Made by a program: the position numbers and the translations under genes
The notes under the pieces: model-generated
Databases searched by the model: none
What the model was told of the DNA's origin: nothing
Seen by the model: the letters and a program-made list of their open reading frames with translations, nothing else
Assembly: GCA_902801175.1 (NCBI GenBank)
Contig: CADCHF010000004.1
Span: 1 to 64,000 of the forward strand
DNA length: 64,000 nucleotides
DNA from: an uncultured Coriobacteriaceae bacterium
GTDB lineage: Bacteria > Actinomycetota > Coriobacteriia > Coriobacteriales > Atopobiaceae
Direction of reading: 5' to 3'
Shown here: positions 44,754 through 53,341 of the stretch, one piece after another
Layout: every line of letters starts with the position of its first letter
How positions within the stretch are numbered: position 1 is the stretch's first letter

Positions 44754-47738
44754 CTAGTCCTCGTCCTCGTAGTCGGCGTCGTCCACCGGCTCGTCGGCGT
44801 AGCTGTCATCGGTTTCAAAGTCCTCGGCGTCGCTCGCCGCGTCATCTACCATCTCGTCCTCTTCGGGGGCCTCCGAGATGTAGTTGACCCCCTCGCCAAA
44901 GACCTCGGTCATGAGAGCAACGAGGTCCGCAGGGATGCCTGCTGCCTTGCGCGTGCGCTTGGGCTTGGCGGTCTCTGCGGCAGGCTCGGACGCCGGGACA
45001 TTTGGCTGCGCGGGCTCGGGAGCGGGCTGCGCGGGCGCGGGCTCTTGCTGGGCGGCCTGTGCCGCCGGGACCTCTTGGGTCTGAGGCACAGCGGGAGCCG
45101 ACTGAGTCGAGCTGACAACGGCCTGCGTCGCCTGTGGCTGGGTTGGCGCGGGCTGCGTGCCATGGCTGGCAGTGGCCTGCGGCTTTTGCGCGGCAGGCTG
45201 ACCTGCCTCGACCGGCGCGGCCGGTTGCCGAGGCTGCTGCCACGGAGCCTGCGCGGGCTGCTGGGGCTGAGGCTTGGCTTCCTGCCATGGAACCTGAGCG
45301 GGCTGCTGGGGCATCGTAGCTGCAGGCGCGGGCGGCTGCTGACGTGTGGGAGTTGGCGCTGGCGCCTGCTCCGGCGCACCAAACAGGTAGTCCTCCTCGT
45401 AGGGCGAGGCGTCAAAGTCATCGTAGGGGACGTACTCGTCATCGTCGTCCGCCGGCTCGGGCTCCCAAGGAGCCGCGTAGGTCTGGGCCGGCTGTGGCGC
45501 CTGGGCCGGAGCGGCTGCCTGCGCGGGAGTACTTACGGACTGAGGCGCTGCTGCCCGCTGGTTTTGAGCAGCCTGTGCCTGCACATACGGGCCCTGCGCG
45601 GATGCCGCCTGCGACGTTGCCGCAGACTGAGTCGCTCGTTCAGCCTGCGGGCTGGGATTTGGCTGCTGCGTAGGAGCGGCCTGCTGTGGAGCTTGTGCTA
45701 CGGGGCGCTCCTGTAGCTGTGGAGCGCCTGCCTGAGGCGCCCTGGGCGCCTCCTGCGCCTGCGAGCTCACAGGTGCCTGAGTAGCCCCTGTCGCGGGCGC
45801 AGAGGTCTGCTGTGGCCTTGTGGGAGCCTGCTGCGCATTGCCGGCAGGGGCGGCGCTCGCGGCACGCGCCTGCTGCGCCGCGCGGGCGGACCCAGCCTCT
45901 ACGAACATGGCCTTTCGGTTGCCAAAGACCTGCTTGACCAGCGGGTCAAGGTTGGCGCGCACGTCCTTGCGCTCGAGCATGCGGAAGGCGAATCCCGAGC
46001 CCTTGGGAAGCGAAACGATCAGCTGGTGGCCGTCGTCCGCAACGGCGGTCGAGTTCATGAGCAGCGAGCCGTGCTGCGGGAAGTTTGCCAGCAGGGTGTC
46101 AACAACCTGTCGCCAACCACGCTGGAGATCGCCCTGACTGATCGCTGCCGGTGCAGCCTCGGTCGTTGGCTGTGGGGCGGGAGCGGTCGGTTGCGGAGCT
46201 GGAGTCGCGGTTTGTTGCGCTGGAGCAGGAGGTGCCTGTGGGGGCTTGGCCTCCGTCCGTCGCTCTGCCGCAGGATAGGGCCTGCCGCTAGGCCTTTGCG
46301 CAGGTTGAGAACCTGCAGGCGAGCCCTGTTGTGGGGCGGCTGCCGTACGCGGCGCAGACGTCTGCGGAGCCTGCTGGACCGGAGCCTGCTGGACCGGGGC
46401 CTGCGGGGCTGCCGTCTGCTGAGCTGGGGCAGGAGCCAGCGGTGTCACTGGACGGGTCGGCTGCTCAGCCGCTCGCGCACTCTGCGCGGCAGCCGCATGA
46501 GCCTGAGGCGCACTCTCTCCCCTGTCGGCCGGCCGCTGCGCCGCAGCAGCCTCGGCAGCCTGCGCCTTGCGCGCACCCGGGGCAGAGAGCGCTGCAACCT
46601 GCCGCTCGAGCGTGGCTACGCGGTCGGCAAGCGCCTCAATCGTGAGCTCCGACTGCGGGCGGGCAATCTTGGTGAGCGCCACCTCGAGCACAAGGCGCTG
46701 GTTGGTGGCCACGCGCATCTCGGTGGAGGCATTGGAGAGCAGCTCCAGGGCACGCGCCACACGGTCGACCGAGCCAAAGGCCTGCGCCTCGCGCGTGAGG
46801 GCCGGAAGGTCGTCGTCGGTGGCCGTGGTTATGCCCGAACGCACGCCAATGGCCGAGACCACGTACACGTCGCGCAGGCGCGCAGTAAGCGCACGGGTAA
46901 ACTGCAGCAGGTCGCGACCAACCTCAACCAAGCTCTCTACCTGCGCAAACAGACCTGGCACATCACGGTTTGCCATGCCCAGGCTCATACGCTCGAGCGT
47001 TGAGGCCGAGACCTCGCCCAGCACGTCGCGCGCCACGTCCACGGTGATGTTCCCGCCGCCCGAAACCGAGAGCTGCTCGAGCTCCGAAATGGCGTCTCGC
47101 ATGCCGCCGCGCGCATGGCGAACCACCAGCTCGAGCGCCTCGGGGTCGTACCCAAAGCCCTCGCGCTCGCAGATGTAGGCCAGTCGTGCCTGGATATCGG
47201 CGTTGCCAATGGAGTGAAAGTCAAAGCGCTGCACGCGCGAAAGAATGGTCTCGGGGATCTTTTGCGGATCGGTGGTGCAAAGAACAAAGACCACGTGCGA
47301 CGGCGGCTCCTCAAGCGTCTTGAGCAGCGCGTTGAACGCTGCCGTGGTAAGCATGTGGACCTCGTCGATGATGTACATCTTGTAGGCACCGCGCGTTGGC
47401 GCAAAGCTCACTCGGCTAATGATCTCTTCGCGCACGTTGTCGACGCCCGTGCGGCTTGCCGCGTCCAGCTCGTAGACGTCGGGATGCTCGCCGGAGGCAA
47501 TGTCCTTGCACTGCTCGCAGGTGCCGTCGGGCAGGTGTCCCGGCCCTTGCTCGCACAGAAGCGCCTTGGCCAGCAGGCGAGCCATAGTGGTCTTGCCCGT
47601 GCCGCGAGGCCCGCAAAACAGGTATGCGTGACTGGTACGACCCTCGAGCACCGCATGCTCGAGCGTCGTGACAACGTGGGTTTGCCCAACCACATCCGCA
47701 AAGGTCTGCGGGCGATACTTTGTGTAGAGCGACTCCAT
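44754..47738 (-). CDS. dnaX: DNA polymerase III subunits gamma/tau with very long Ala/Gln/Pro linkers
   Basis: About 994 residues, against 550-700 in most relatives. Residues 1-360 are the AAA+ clamp-loader core: GPRGTGKTT Walker A (about 44-52), a CEQ...CEQCKD zinc module, IIDEVHML and the SRVQRFDF arginine-finger region. The rest is an Ala/Gln/Pro-rich low-complexity chain broken by one folded block (GWRQVVDTLLANFPQHGSLL ... FRMLERKDVRANLDPLV, about 530-610) that resembles tau domain V, and an acidic C-terminus. The ATG at 47738 has GGGAGG five bases upstream. No homopolymer slippery site for making gamma was seen. Confidence 0.94.
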   Translation of the reverse strand: MESLYTKYRPQTFADVVGQTHVVTTLEHAVLEGRTSHAYLFCGPRGTGKTTMARLLAKALLCEQGPGHLPDGTCEQCKDIASGEHPDVYELDAASRTGVDNVREEIISRVSFAPTRGAYKMYIIDEVHMLTTAAFNALLKTLEEPPSHVVFVLCTTDPQKIPETILSRVQRFDFHSIGNADIQARLAYICEREGFGYDPEALELVVRHARGGMRDAISELEQLSVSGGGNITVDVARDVLGEVSASTLERMSLGMANRDVPGLFAQVESLVEVGRDLLQFTRALTARLRDVYVVSAIGVRSGITTATDDDLPALTREAQAFGSVDRVARALELLSNASTEMRVATNQRLVLEVALTKIARPQSELTIEALADRVATLERQVAALSAPGARKAQAAEAAAAQRPADRGESAPQAHAAAAQSARAAEQPTRPVTPLAPAPAQQTAAPQAPVQQAPVQQAPQTSAPRTAAAPQQGSPAGSQPAQRPSGRPYPAAERRTEAKPPQAPPAPAQQTATPAPQPTAPAPQPTTEAAPAAISQGDLQRGWRQVVDTLLANFPQHGSLLMNSTAVADDGHQLIVSLPKGSGFAFRMLERKDVRANLDPLVKQVFGNRKAMFVEAGSARAAQQARAASAAPAGNAQQAPTRPQQTSAPATGATQAPVSSQAQEAPRAPQAGAPQLQERPVAQAPQQAAPTQQPNPSPQAERATQSAATSQAASAQGPYVQAQAAQNQRAAAPQSVSTPAQAAAPAQAPQPAQTYAAPWEPEPADDDDEYVPYDDFDASPYEEDYLFGAPEQAPAPTPTRQQPPAPAATMPQQPAQVPWQEAKPQPQQPAQAPWQQPRQPAAPVEAGQPAAQKPQATASHGTQPAPTQPQATQAVVSSTQSAPAVPQTQEVPAAQAAQQEPAPAQPAPEPAQPNVPASEPAAETAKPKRTRKAAGIPADLVALMTEVFGEGVNYISEAPEEDEMVDDAASDAEDFETDDSYADEPVDDADYEDED

Positions 47739-47804
47739 GCGCACCTCCCTGCCGGTTCGCGTGAACCACCAGTATACGGCAGGAAGACCTCTCTCGGCGG
47801 GACC

Positions 47805-48005
47805 CTAAAGACCCACTTCTTCGAGACGGCTCACAATCTGACGCAAAACCATGGAGTTGGACCAGAGCTGCTGGTAGGTTGCGGTGCGAGCCTTGTCCTC
47901 GGCCTTTAGGCGCTCGAGCGTTGCCGTGGTTTGGGCAAGCTCGGCGCGGACCTTGCCCGCAAACAGGTCAAAGCGCTCCAAACGAAGCTCGTTTGCAGCG
48001 TCCAC
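47805..48005 (-). CDS. small coiled-coil protein of unknown function
   Basis: 66 residues from a GTG, two bases after the dedA stop. A single amphipathic helix is predicted (LERFDLFAGKVRAELAQTTA, then LERLKAEDKARTATYQQL), with no Cys or membrane segment. No family was recognised. Its tight placement between dedA and dnaX suggests cotranscription. Confidence 0.5.
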   Translation of the reverse strand: MDAANELRLERFDLFAGKVRAELAQTTATLERLKAEDKARTATYQQLWSNSMVLRQIVSRLEEVGL

Positions 48006-48007
48006 CG

Positions 48008-48652
48008 TTACTCTTTATTGCCAAAGCGGCTCTTGAGGAGACCCACCACTGTGGGGATCACGCTCACGCCAATGATGCCCAGAATGAGCATCTCAAAGTG
48101 CTCCTGCACAAAGGGGATACCTCCAAAGAAGTAGCCCAGCAGAACGAAGAGCGTCGACCAGGTGATGCCACCAATAACGTTGAACATAAAGAAGTTGTGC
48201 CATTTCATGCCGCCCATGCCCGCGAGGAACGGGACAAAGGTGCGGATGAACGGGAAGAAGCGTCCGAGGAAGATGGCGATGTTGCCCCACTTATCCAGGA
48301 AAGCCTCGCTCTTGGCAATGCGCTCGGGGGTCATGGCCTTGACCTTGCCGGAGCGGATGATGCGCTGGCCAAAGAAGTGGCCGATGAAGAAGTTGCACTG
48401 GTCGCCCAGGATGGCTGCGGCCCACGCAACGGCCAGCAGCGCCACGATGTTAAAGCCGCCGCCCTGCGCAAAGAAGCCCGAGGCAAACAGCAACGAGTCA
48501 CCAGGAAGGAACGGGAAGAAGACGACACCCGTCTCGATGAAGATGATCAGGAAGACAAAGCCGTATGCGGCGAGCGGACCAGCGGCGATCCAGCTGGCAA
48601 TGGCAGCACGAGGATCGCGGAGCAGGTCCATGATGAAGTTGACGAAGCCCAT
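48008..48652 (-). CDS. dedA: DedA/VTT-family membrane protein
   Basis: A 214-residue inner-membrane protein with about five hydrophobic segments. Family motifs are FIETGVVFFPFLPGDSLLF, with the PGD pattern, and FLGRFFPFIRTFVPFLAGMG, the conserved re-entrant Arg-rich region. DedA proteins are linked to undecaprenyl-phosphate and phospholipid translocation and envelope homeostasis. The ATG at 48652 has TGGAGGGA upstream. The longer frame upstream reads through the SRP RNA gene and is not coding. Confidence 0.9.
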   Translation of the reverse strand: MGFVNFIMDLLRDPRAAIASWIAAGPLAAYGFVFLIIFIETGVVFFPFLPGDSLLFASGFFAQGGGFNIVALLAVAWAAAILGDQCNFFIGHFFGQRIIRSGKVKAMTPERIAKSEAFLDKWGNIAIFLGRFFPFIRTFVPFLAGMGGMKWHNFFMFNVIGGITWSTLFVLLGYFFGGIPFVQEHFEMLILGIIGVSVIPTVVGLLKSRFGNKE

Positions 48653-48687
48653 GATTTCCCTCCAGCATGGGTTTGAGGCATGAGAAA

Positions 48688-48795
48688 AGCGCGCTGGATG
48701 GGAACGGGTGCCCGCCAGAGGCTCCTTATGGCTGCTGCCTCCCGGCCCTGACCAGGTTCGGAACATGGCGTCACCCGAACCCATCCAACGCGCTC
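48688..48795 (-). ncRNA. ffs: small signal recognition particle RNA (4.5S-type)
   Basis: The minus strand carries the conserved SRP domain: GTTCCGAACC, TGGTCAGG and CCGGGAGGCAGCAGCC, closed by the long stem GCGCGTTGGATGGG/CCCATCCAGCGCGC. Length about 108 nt, normal for the short bacterial form. The ends are set by the limits of the stem. It lies directly upstream of dedA and dnaX, a common location. Confidence 0.93.
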
Positions 48796-49149
48796 AAGAA
48801 GTCACTATAGCAGAGGAAGCGTAACGCCACATAAAGCGCATGAGAGCGAGGGCAAGCGGTCGGTGTGTGTCACGGGGACGGACCCAAGTTAGGGAACGGC
48901 ACGCAGAGAGAGCGATTTTGGTGCGACTGTACGCAGGGAATGCGGAAAGAGAGGCGTTTTTACTCGCGTTTTCGTCGGACGCGCGTACCGTTGAGCAGAA
49001 GTCGCATGTTCTGCGTAGCGTCTGAGACGGGCTGGACAGCAAATCCGACCCCGTGTCTTCGTGTCTTCCAGACCTGCAAAGGTTACCGAGGGGCGTATCA
49101 AACTATATGTCCCCTTGACACGACAGATGATCACCCGGGGTCGGGTTGC
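48796..49149. repeat. gap with two half REP elements
   Basis: No gene was found. A half arm is at 48862-48885 (GTGTGTCACGGGGACGGACC), the version closest to the common RAYT-type string. A second is at 49091-49123 (CGTATCAAACTATATGTCCC, then CTTGACACG). Between them is unassigned sequence that contains the ffs upstream region on the minus strand. Confidence 0.55.
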
Positions 49150-50421
49150 CTAGTATCCTAGCGCTTGGAGGATGAACATGATCACCGTTAGCACGGTCAC
49201 GGCGACGATGGTGAACCATGTGAACACGTTCCACAGGCGGGTGTTGGCGTAGGGTCCCATTACGTGGCGATCGCTCGCAATGCCGACCATGAACACCAAC
49301 AGCACTGGCAGCAGCACGCCGTTAATGACCTGCGCCGCCATCATGATGCCAAAGAGGTTCACGTTGGGCCAGATGACCACCACGGTCGAGATTACCAGAA
49401 TGGCCGTGAGGATGCCTCGATATGCCGGGGCCTCCTGCCAGCTGCGGTCGGCGCCGCGCTCCCAGCCAAAAGCCTCGCAAATGGCGCTCGACGTAATGCC
49501 CGGCAGCACGCAGGCGGCCAAAAACGACGCGCCGGTAAGGCCCGCTCCAAAGAGCACCTCGGCATAGCGACCAGCGAGCGGCGCCAGCGCGGCAGCCGCG
49601 TCCTCGGCGCTCTCGACCGCAATGCCCGCCGGGAACAGCACGGCGCCAGTCGTGAGGATGATGAACCAGCTGATGATGCTTGCGGCCACAGCACCCGTAC
49701 ACACGTCGATGCGCTGATAGGGCAGGTCGTCCTCATGGGCGTTCTTCTCAACCACGTTACTCGTGCCCAAGAAGAGCATCCACGGAGCAATGACGGTACC
49801 CACGCTTGCCACCAGCAGCGACACATAGCGAGTGCCACCCTGAATGTGCGGCACCAGCGTGTAATAGATGGCGCTCCCCCAGTCGGGGCCCACCATCACG
49901 CCTGCAATGATGTAGGTCACAAACACGCAGGCAATGGCAAGCAGCACCTTTTCGATGCGCTCATAGCTGCCACTCATGGCAATGAGCCACACGATGAGCG
50001 CCGCAATGGGCACCGACACGTACACCGGCACGCCAAACAAGCCGAGCGCCGAGGCAATGCCGGCGAGCTCGGAGAGGGTGACCGTGGTGTTGGACACGAG
50101 CAGCGCTAGCATGGCCAGCGCAGAGAGGCGCACGCCGTACTGCTCGCGAATGAGCGATGCAAAGCCCTTGCCCGTGACGCAGCCCATGCGGGCGGCAGTC
50201 TCCTGCGCCACAATGAGCAACAGACACATCACGGGGATGGTCCAGAGCTGGGTAAACCCAAAGAGCGAGCCAGCCGTTGAGTAGGTTGCCACGCCACCGG
50301 CGTCGGCGCCAGCAAGGGCGGTCACCAGGCCGGGGCCCATGGCGGCGAGAGCGTGCTTGGGGTCGATCTTGATGCGGGGCGGACGCTCTTTTGTGCGACG
50401 GTTCTTCTTGTTTGCCGCCAT
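49150..50421 (-). CDS. NRAMP-like divalent metal transporter (DAGG motif, NRMT-like)
   Basis: A 423-residue protein with about eleven membrane helices. The fold is NRAMP, but the first-helix motif is ALAGADAGGVATYS instead of DPGN, and the sixth-helix motif is IAPWMLFLGTSN instead of MPHN. These changes match the NRAMP-related magnesium transporters (NRMT) described from Eggerthella, which lack the methionine that selects transition metals. Mg2+ or Mn2+ is therefore a likely substrate; this is inference. The ATG at 50421 is three bases after the stop of the MgtE-N/CBS gene, so the two are cotranslated. No ribosome-binding site of its own is visible. Confidence 0.82.
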   Translation of the reverse strand: MAANKKNRRTKERPPRIKIDPKHALAAMGPGLVTALAGADAGGVATYSTAGSLFGFTQLWTIPVMCLLLIVAQETAARMGCVTGKGFASLIREQYGVRLSALAMLALLVSNTTVTLSELAGIASALGLFGVPVYVSVPIAALIVWLIAMSGSYERIEKVLLAIACVFVTYIIAGVMVGPDWGSAIYYTLVPHIQGGTRYVSLLVASVGTVIAPWMLFLGTSNVVEKNAHEDDLPYQRIDVCTGAVAASIISWFIILTTGAVLFPAGIAVESAEDAAAALAPLAGRYAEVLFGAGLTGASFLAACVLPGITSSAICEAFGWERGADRSWQEAPAYRGILTAILVISTVVVIWPNVNLFGIMMAAQVINGVLLPVLLVFMVGIASDRHVMGPYANTRLWNVFTWFTIVAVTVLTVIMFILQALGY

Positions 50422-50423
50422 CG

Positions 50424-52304
50424 CTACCACACCCATCCAGCAAAGAAGGCCGTCACGAGCACAACAAACATGACAAGGGCAACTAGCTGGGCAATCACGC
50501 GCAGACCAAGGCCGCTTGTGTCCTGGCCGGCTCGGTCGCGGGCCCTTAGGCGTAGCAGGTAGACAGGAGCCGTGGCAAAGGCAACGACCGACGTGATGCC
50601 CGCCACCTTAAAGCCAACGTTGAGCGCACGAAGCGCCTGCATGATGAGGTCCGACTGTCCGCCGGCGGCCACAACCTCGGGAATCACCATCGCCTGCAGG
50701 ACGTTTTCGACTCCGACCATCACCAGCAGGGCGACCCCAATGAAGACCGCCGAGACTGCCGTGCCAACAAACGAGAAGCCAAGCAGCGTTGGCGCATCCT
50801 CGTCGTCCTCGTCGTACTCGAGGTAGCTGTTGATGGCATAGCGGGCCATGTCGTTGGCCACGCGCAGACATAGGGGCAGAGCTGCGGCAACGAGCAGGCC
50901 CTGGAACGGGTCGCGCCCAAACGAGTTGGCCAACAGGGTGCAGGCCACGATTCCAATGGCCCAGAAGAAGTACCACATCTCGGCGCTGAGCAGCTGCGTG
51001 AGCAAGCCGCTTCGGTCGTCCGACGAGGCGCCCGCGGTGGATCCGGCAATCTGCAAGTCCTCCTCGTGCTCCTCCTGTAGGACCTCGAGTGCGTCGTCAA
51101 CCGTGACGATGCCCAGCAGCTTGCCGTCCTCGTCCACGACGGGCATCGCCAGCAGGTTGTACTTGGCAATGTCCTCAGCCACGTCCTCCTGGTCGTCTTC
51201 GGGGTTCGCGGTGAGCGGGTCAGTTGTCGCGATGGTCTTGAGCGGCGTGTCTGGCTCGCTGGTAATAACGAGCGGCAGCGTGGCCACACCAGTCAGGCGA
51301 CGTTCGTCGTCCACGAGGTAGATGTAGCGGACGCTCTCAAAGTCCTCGTCGAGCGCACGCATGGCCTCGACGACGTCAGCGACGGTCGCCGTCTCGGGCA
51401 GAGCCACCAGCTCCTGCGTCATGATGCGGCCAGCGGTGCTCTCGCGATAGCCCAGTAGCTGGGTAATTGCTGCGCGGTCGTTGACGCCCATGAGCGAGAG
51501 CAGCTTCTCGGCGCGCTCGTAGTCGAGCTCGCCCACAAGCTCGGCTGCGTCGTCGGGGTCCATCTCGGAAAGCACGCGACTTGCGGTGGCGTCCTCCATG
51601 CCACTGACCAGCTTTGCCGCAAGCTCGTCGTCGTCGAGCTCGGCCATGGCCTCTGCGGCACGCTCCTCGTCGAGCTGGGCAAACACCTGGCCGCGCAGGC
51701 GCGGATCAAGCCGCTCGATGATGTCGGCGATGTCTGCCGGATGCAGCTCGTCGAGCGTCTTGTGACTCACCGAGAGCTTGACGTTTGAGAGGTCGCGCTC
51801 GAGCAGGTCCATGTAGTTCCAGGCGATGATCTTCTCCTGGATGGGGCGACCAAGGGCGCGAGCCGCGCGGCACACCGCAGTCTCGAGCGCCGGAGAGATT
51901 GAACGAAGCAAGCCGCGCGAGCCTACCTCTGCACCCAGCAGGCGCAGCTGTGCCGAGCTGGTGTCGGAGAGCTTGAGGTCGTTGACGCGCACGACGCGCA
52001 TGCCGCGCGTATCAACAATCTGCTTGTTGAGCAGGTCGCGCGCAACGAGGACCTCGTCGGGCTGCAGGTAAGAGAAGCGGATGTCGGTGGCCACGACCTT
52101 GAGAGAGACCTCGTCCTCGTCAAAGTTCTCGACGTACTTGCGCCAGCTGATCATGAGCGGCGTACGCCCCGGGCCCTCGACGGCAAGCGCCGTTACGCGC
52201 GGAAAGACTTCACCCGTGGCAATGCCCAGGTCGCTTACGCGACCAATGCGCTCGCCATCAAGGTCGTAGACAGGATTTCCCAGCAGCTGGGAGAGATAGA
52301 TCAT
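50424..52304 (-). CDS. PRC-barrel/MgtE-N/CBS protein with a non-MgtE membrane domain
   Basis: 626 residues. Order: PRC barrel (NPVYDLDGERIGRVSDLGIA, about 10-90), a linker, the MgtE N-terminal superhelical domain (LHPADIADIIERLDP, ELVGELDYERAEKLLSLM), and a CBS pair (TAGRIMTQELVALPETATV; LAMPVVDEDGKLLGIVTVDDAL). The last 180 residues hold four to five membrane helices (WYFFWAIGIVACTLLANSFG). The channel motifs of MgtE, such as the conserved RxPWL start of the pore domain, are not visible. MgtE-N and CBS domains sense Mg2+. With the NRAMP-like gene directly downstream, it may regulate that carrier. The ATG at 52304 has GGAGGTG six bases upstream. Confidence 0.78.
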   Translation of the reverse strand: MIYLSQLLGNPVYDLDGERIGRVSDLGIATGEVFPRVTALAVEGPGRTPLMISWRKYVENFDEDEVSLKVVATDIRFSYLQPDEVLVARDLLNKQIVDTRGMRVVRVNDLKLSDTSSAQLRLLGAEVGSRGLLRSISPALETAVCRAARALGRPIQEKIIAWNYMDLLERDLSNVKLSVSHKTLDELHPADIADIIERLDPRLRGQVFAQLDEERAAEAMAELDDDELAAKLVSGMEDATASRVLSEMDPDDAAELVGELDYERAEKLLSLMGVNDRAAITQLLGYRESTAGRIMTQELVALPETATVADVVEAMRALDEDFESVRYIYLVDDERRLTGVATLPLVITSEPDTPLKTIATTDPLTANPEDDQEDVAEDIAKYNLLAMPVVDEDGKLLGIVTVDDALEVLQEEHEEDLQIAGSTAGASSDDRSGLLTQLLSAEMWYFFWAIGIVACTLLANSFGRDPFQGLLVAAALPLCLRVANDMARYAINSYLEYDEDDEDAPTLLGFSFVGTAVSAVFIGVALLVMVGVENVLQAMVIPEVVAAGGQSDLIMQALRALNVGFKVAGITSVVAFATAPVYLLRLRARDRAGQDTSGLGLRVIAQLVALVMFVVLVTAFFAGWVW

Positions 52305-52683
52305 GCGATTCACCTCCGTTGGTACGGCAAGCAGCGTCGCATGTGCGCCACCCGCCCATGTGTGCCTTGGCTACCCCGCGGCACCACAACGGAGGCACCG
52401 AGGGGTCATCGACTGTGAGGTCGAGGTTTCATCAAAGACCCTTCTCGTAGATTTCAATAAGTGCCCAACGTGGACACAAATGAGTATTTTACACAGATTT
52501 GGCACCACTGCACAGGTACTTCAAACTCAAGCGCCGTGAGCTTGAAAGCCCCATCAAGGATGCATCTCATTTGCATGTTGGTGGTGCGGGCTCCAGGAAT
52601 CTGGCGCGCACAAGGGGAGAGAGCGCAAGTCGTGGCTGGGTGTGCGCATGGGCTCGCATTTCGACGCGCGGGATGCGCCAGAG
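52305..52683. other. leader region of the metal-transport unit
   Basis: No gene was found. The minus-strand leader can form GGGTC...GACCC enclosing TCGAC/GTCGA (about 52404-52443), and a GC-rich stretch follows. I compared it by eye with M-box, yybP-ykoY and ydaO patterns and found no match, so no riboswitch is claimed. Confidence 0.3.
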
Positions 52684-52747
52684 TGTGACAACTCCCCCGC
52701 CCCCTAACATACCAATCCCGTGTCCGGCTCGTGGCGGCATCGGCGTA
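52684..52747. repeat. REP-like half arm
   Basis: GTGTGACAACTCCCCCGCCCC at 52684 resembles GTGACAGTTCCCCCGTCCC at 52962. Both are the complement of a GGGGACGG...TGTCA string common in RAYT-linked repeats. The rest of the interval is unassigned. Confidence 0.4.
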
Positions 52748-52954
52748 AGCTAGTTGCGGGGTAAGTGGCAAAAAATGCGCGATGTGCGAGTCGAGGGTTC
52801 TGAAGTAGTGCTTAGCCCTCGCAGCCGCTCGCAAATGCCCAGCTAGTTGACGTATGGCAAACGCGCGGTTTGCCCAAAATCGAGAGTTGGCGCTATTTGC
52901 GAAGAAATAGACTCGCACATCGCGCATTTTTTGCCACTTACCCCGCAACTAGCT
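52748..52954. repeat. perfect 45-bp inverted repeat element
   Basis: 52748-52792 (starting AGCTAGTTGCGGGGTAAGTG) and 52910-52954 (ending CACTTACCCCGCAACTAGCT) are exact reverse complements, with a 117-nt core between them. No ORF with coding character lies inside. Arm sequence is different from the main REPIN family. Single copy in the window. Confidence 0.85.
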
Positions 52955-52960
52955 CGAAGT

Positions 52961-53016
52961 GGTGACAGTTCCCCCGTCCCTCCACCACTGGTGGCAGGCC
53001 CCGCCCCTCTGTCACC
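52961..53016. repeat. small palindromic element
   Basis: Starts GGTGACAG and ends CTGTCACC, with CCACCACTGGTGG, itself a palindrome, at the centre. The arms carry C-rich TTCCCCCGTCCC and the reverse-complement-like GGCCCCGCCCCT. It directly follows the 45-bp inverted repeat. Confidence 0.55.
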
Positions 53017-53341
53017 TCTGAGAAGTGAGCGCGTGGAGACTGCCAAGAACGAAGAATTTTGCCAGGAAGGGAGGACCCCCGTGGACACCCCCCAGCCCCA
53101 CGAGCTTCCGGGCGGAGTTCCCCAAGGCGTAGCCAGGGCTCGCCCCAGAGCGGCCCGGCCGGAAAGTCCCCCGTGGGGCCGTCGCGAAGCGGCCGGCCCA
53201 CCCCCGGTCGGCGGGACCTGCGGTCAAGCGAGCGAAGCGAGCGTTTCCGCAGGTGCCGGGCTTCGCTCGCAGACGTCCTTGCGGAGCGCGGCCTTGGCAC
53301 AAACGTCCCGGGCCGGCTCGCGGTCAATTCCACAGCCCCCG
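53017..53341. other. GC-rich non-coding block of unknown nature
   Basis: Frames here are open on both strands only because stop codons are rare at this GC content. The block has many short dyads, for example AAGCGAGCGAAGCGAGCG, GGCCGGCCCACCCCC and CGGGCCGGC. I looked for RNase P, tmRNA and 6S signatures and saw none. It could be the degenerate end of the repeat cluster at 52684-53016. Confidence 0.3.

Noticed and set aside
53017-53341. RNase P RNA or tmRNA
   Set aside because: GGAAAGTCC occurs once, but the rest of the conserved RNase P core (for example ACAGAA...CGGCTTA) is absent. No tRNA-like ends were seen.
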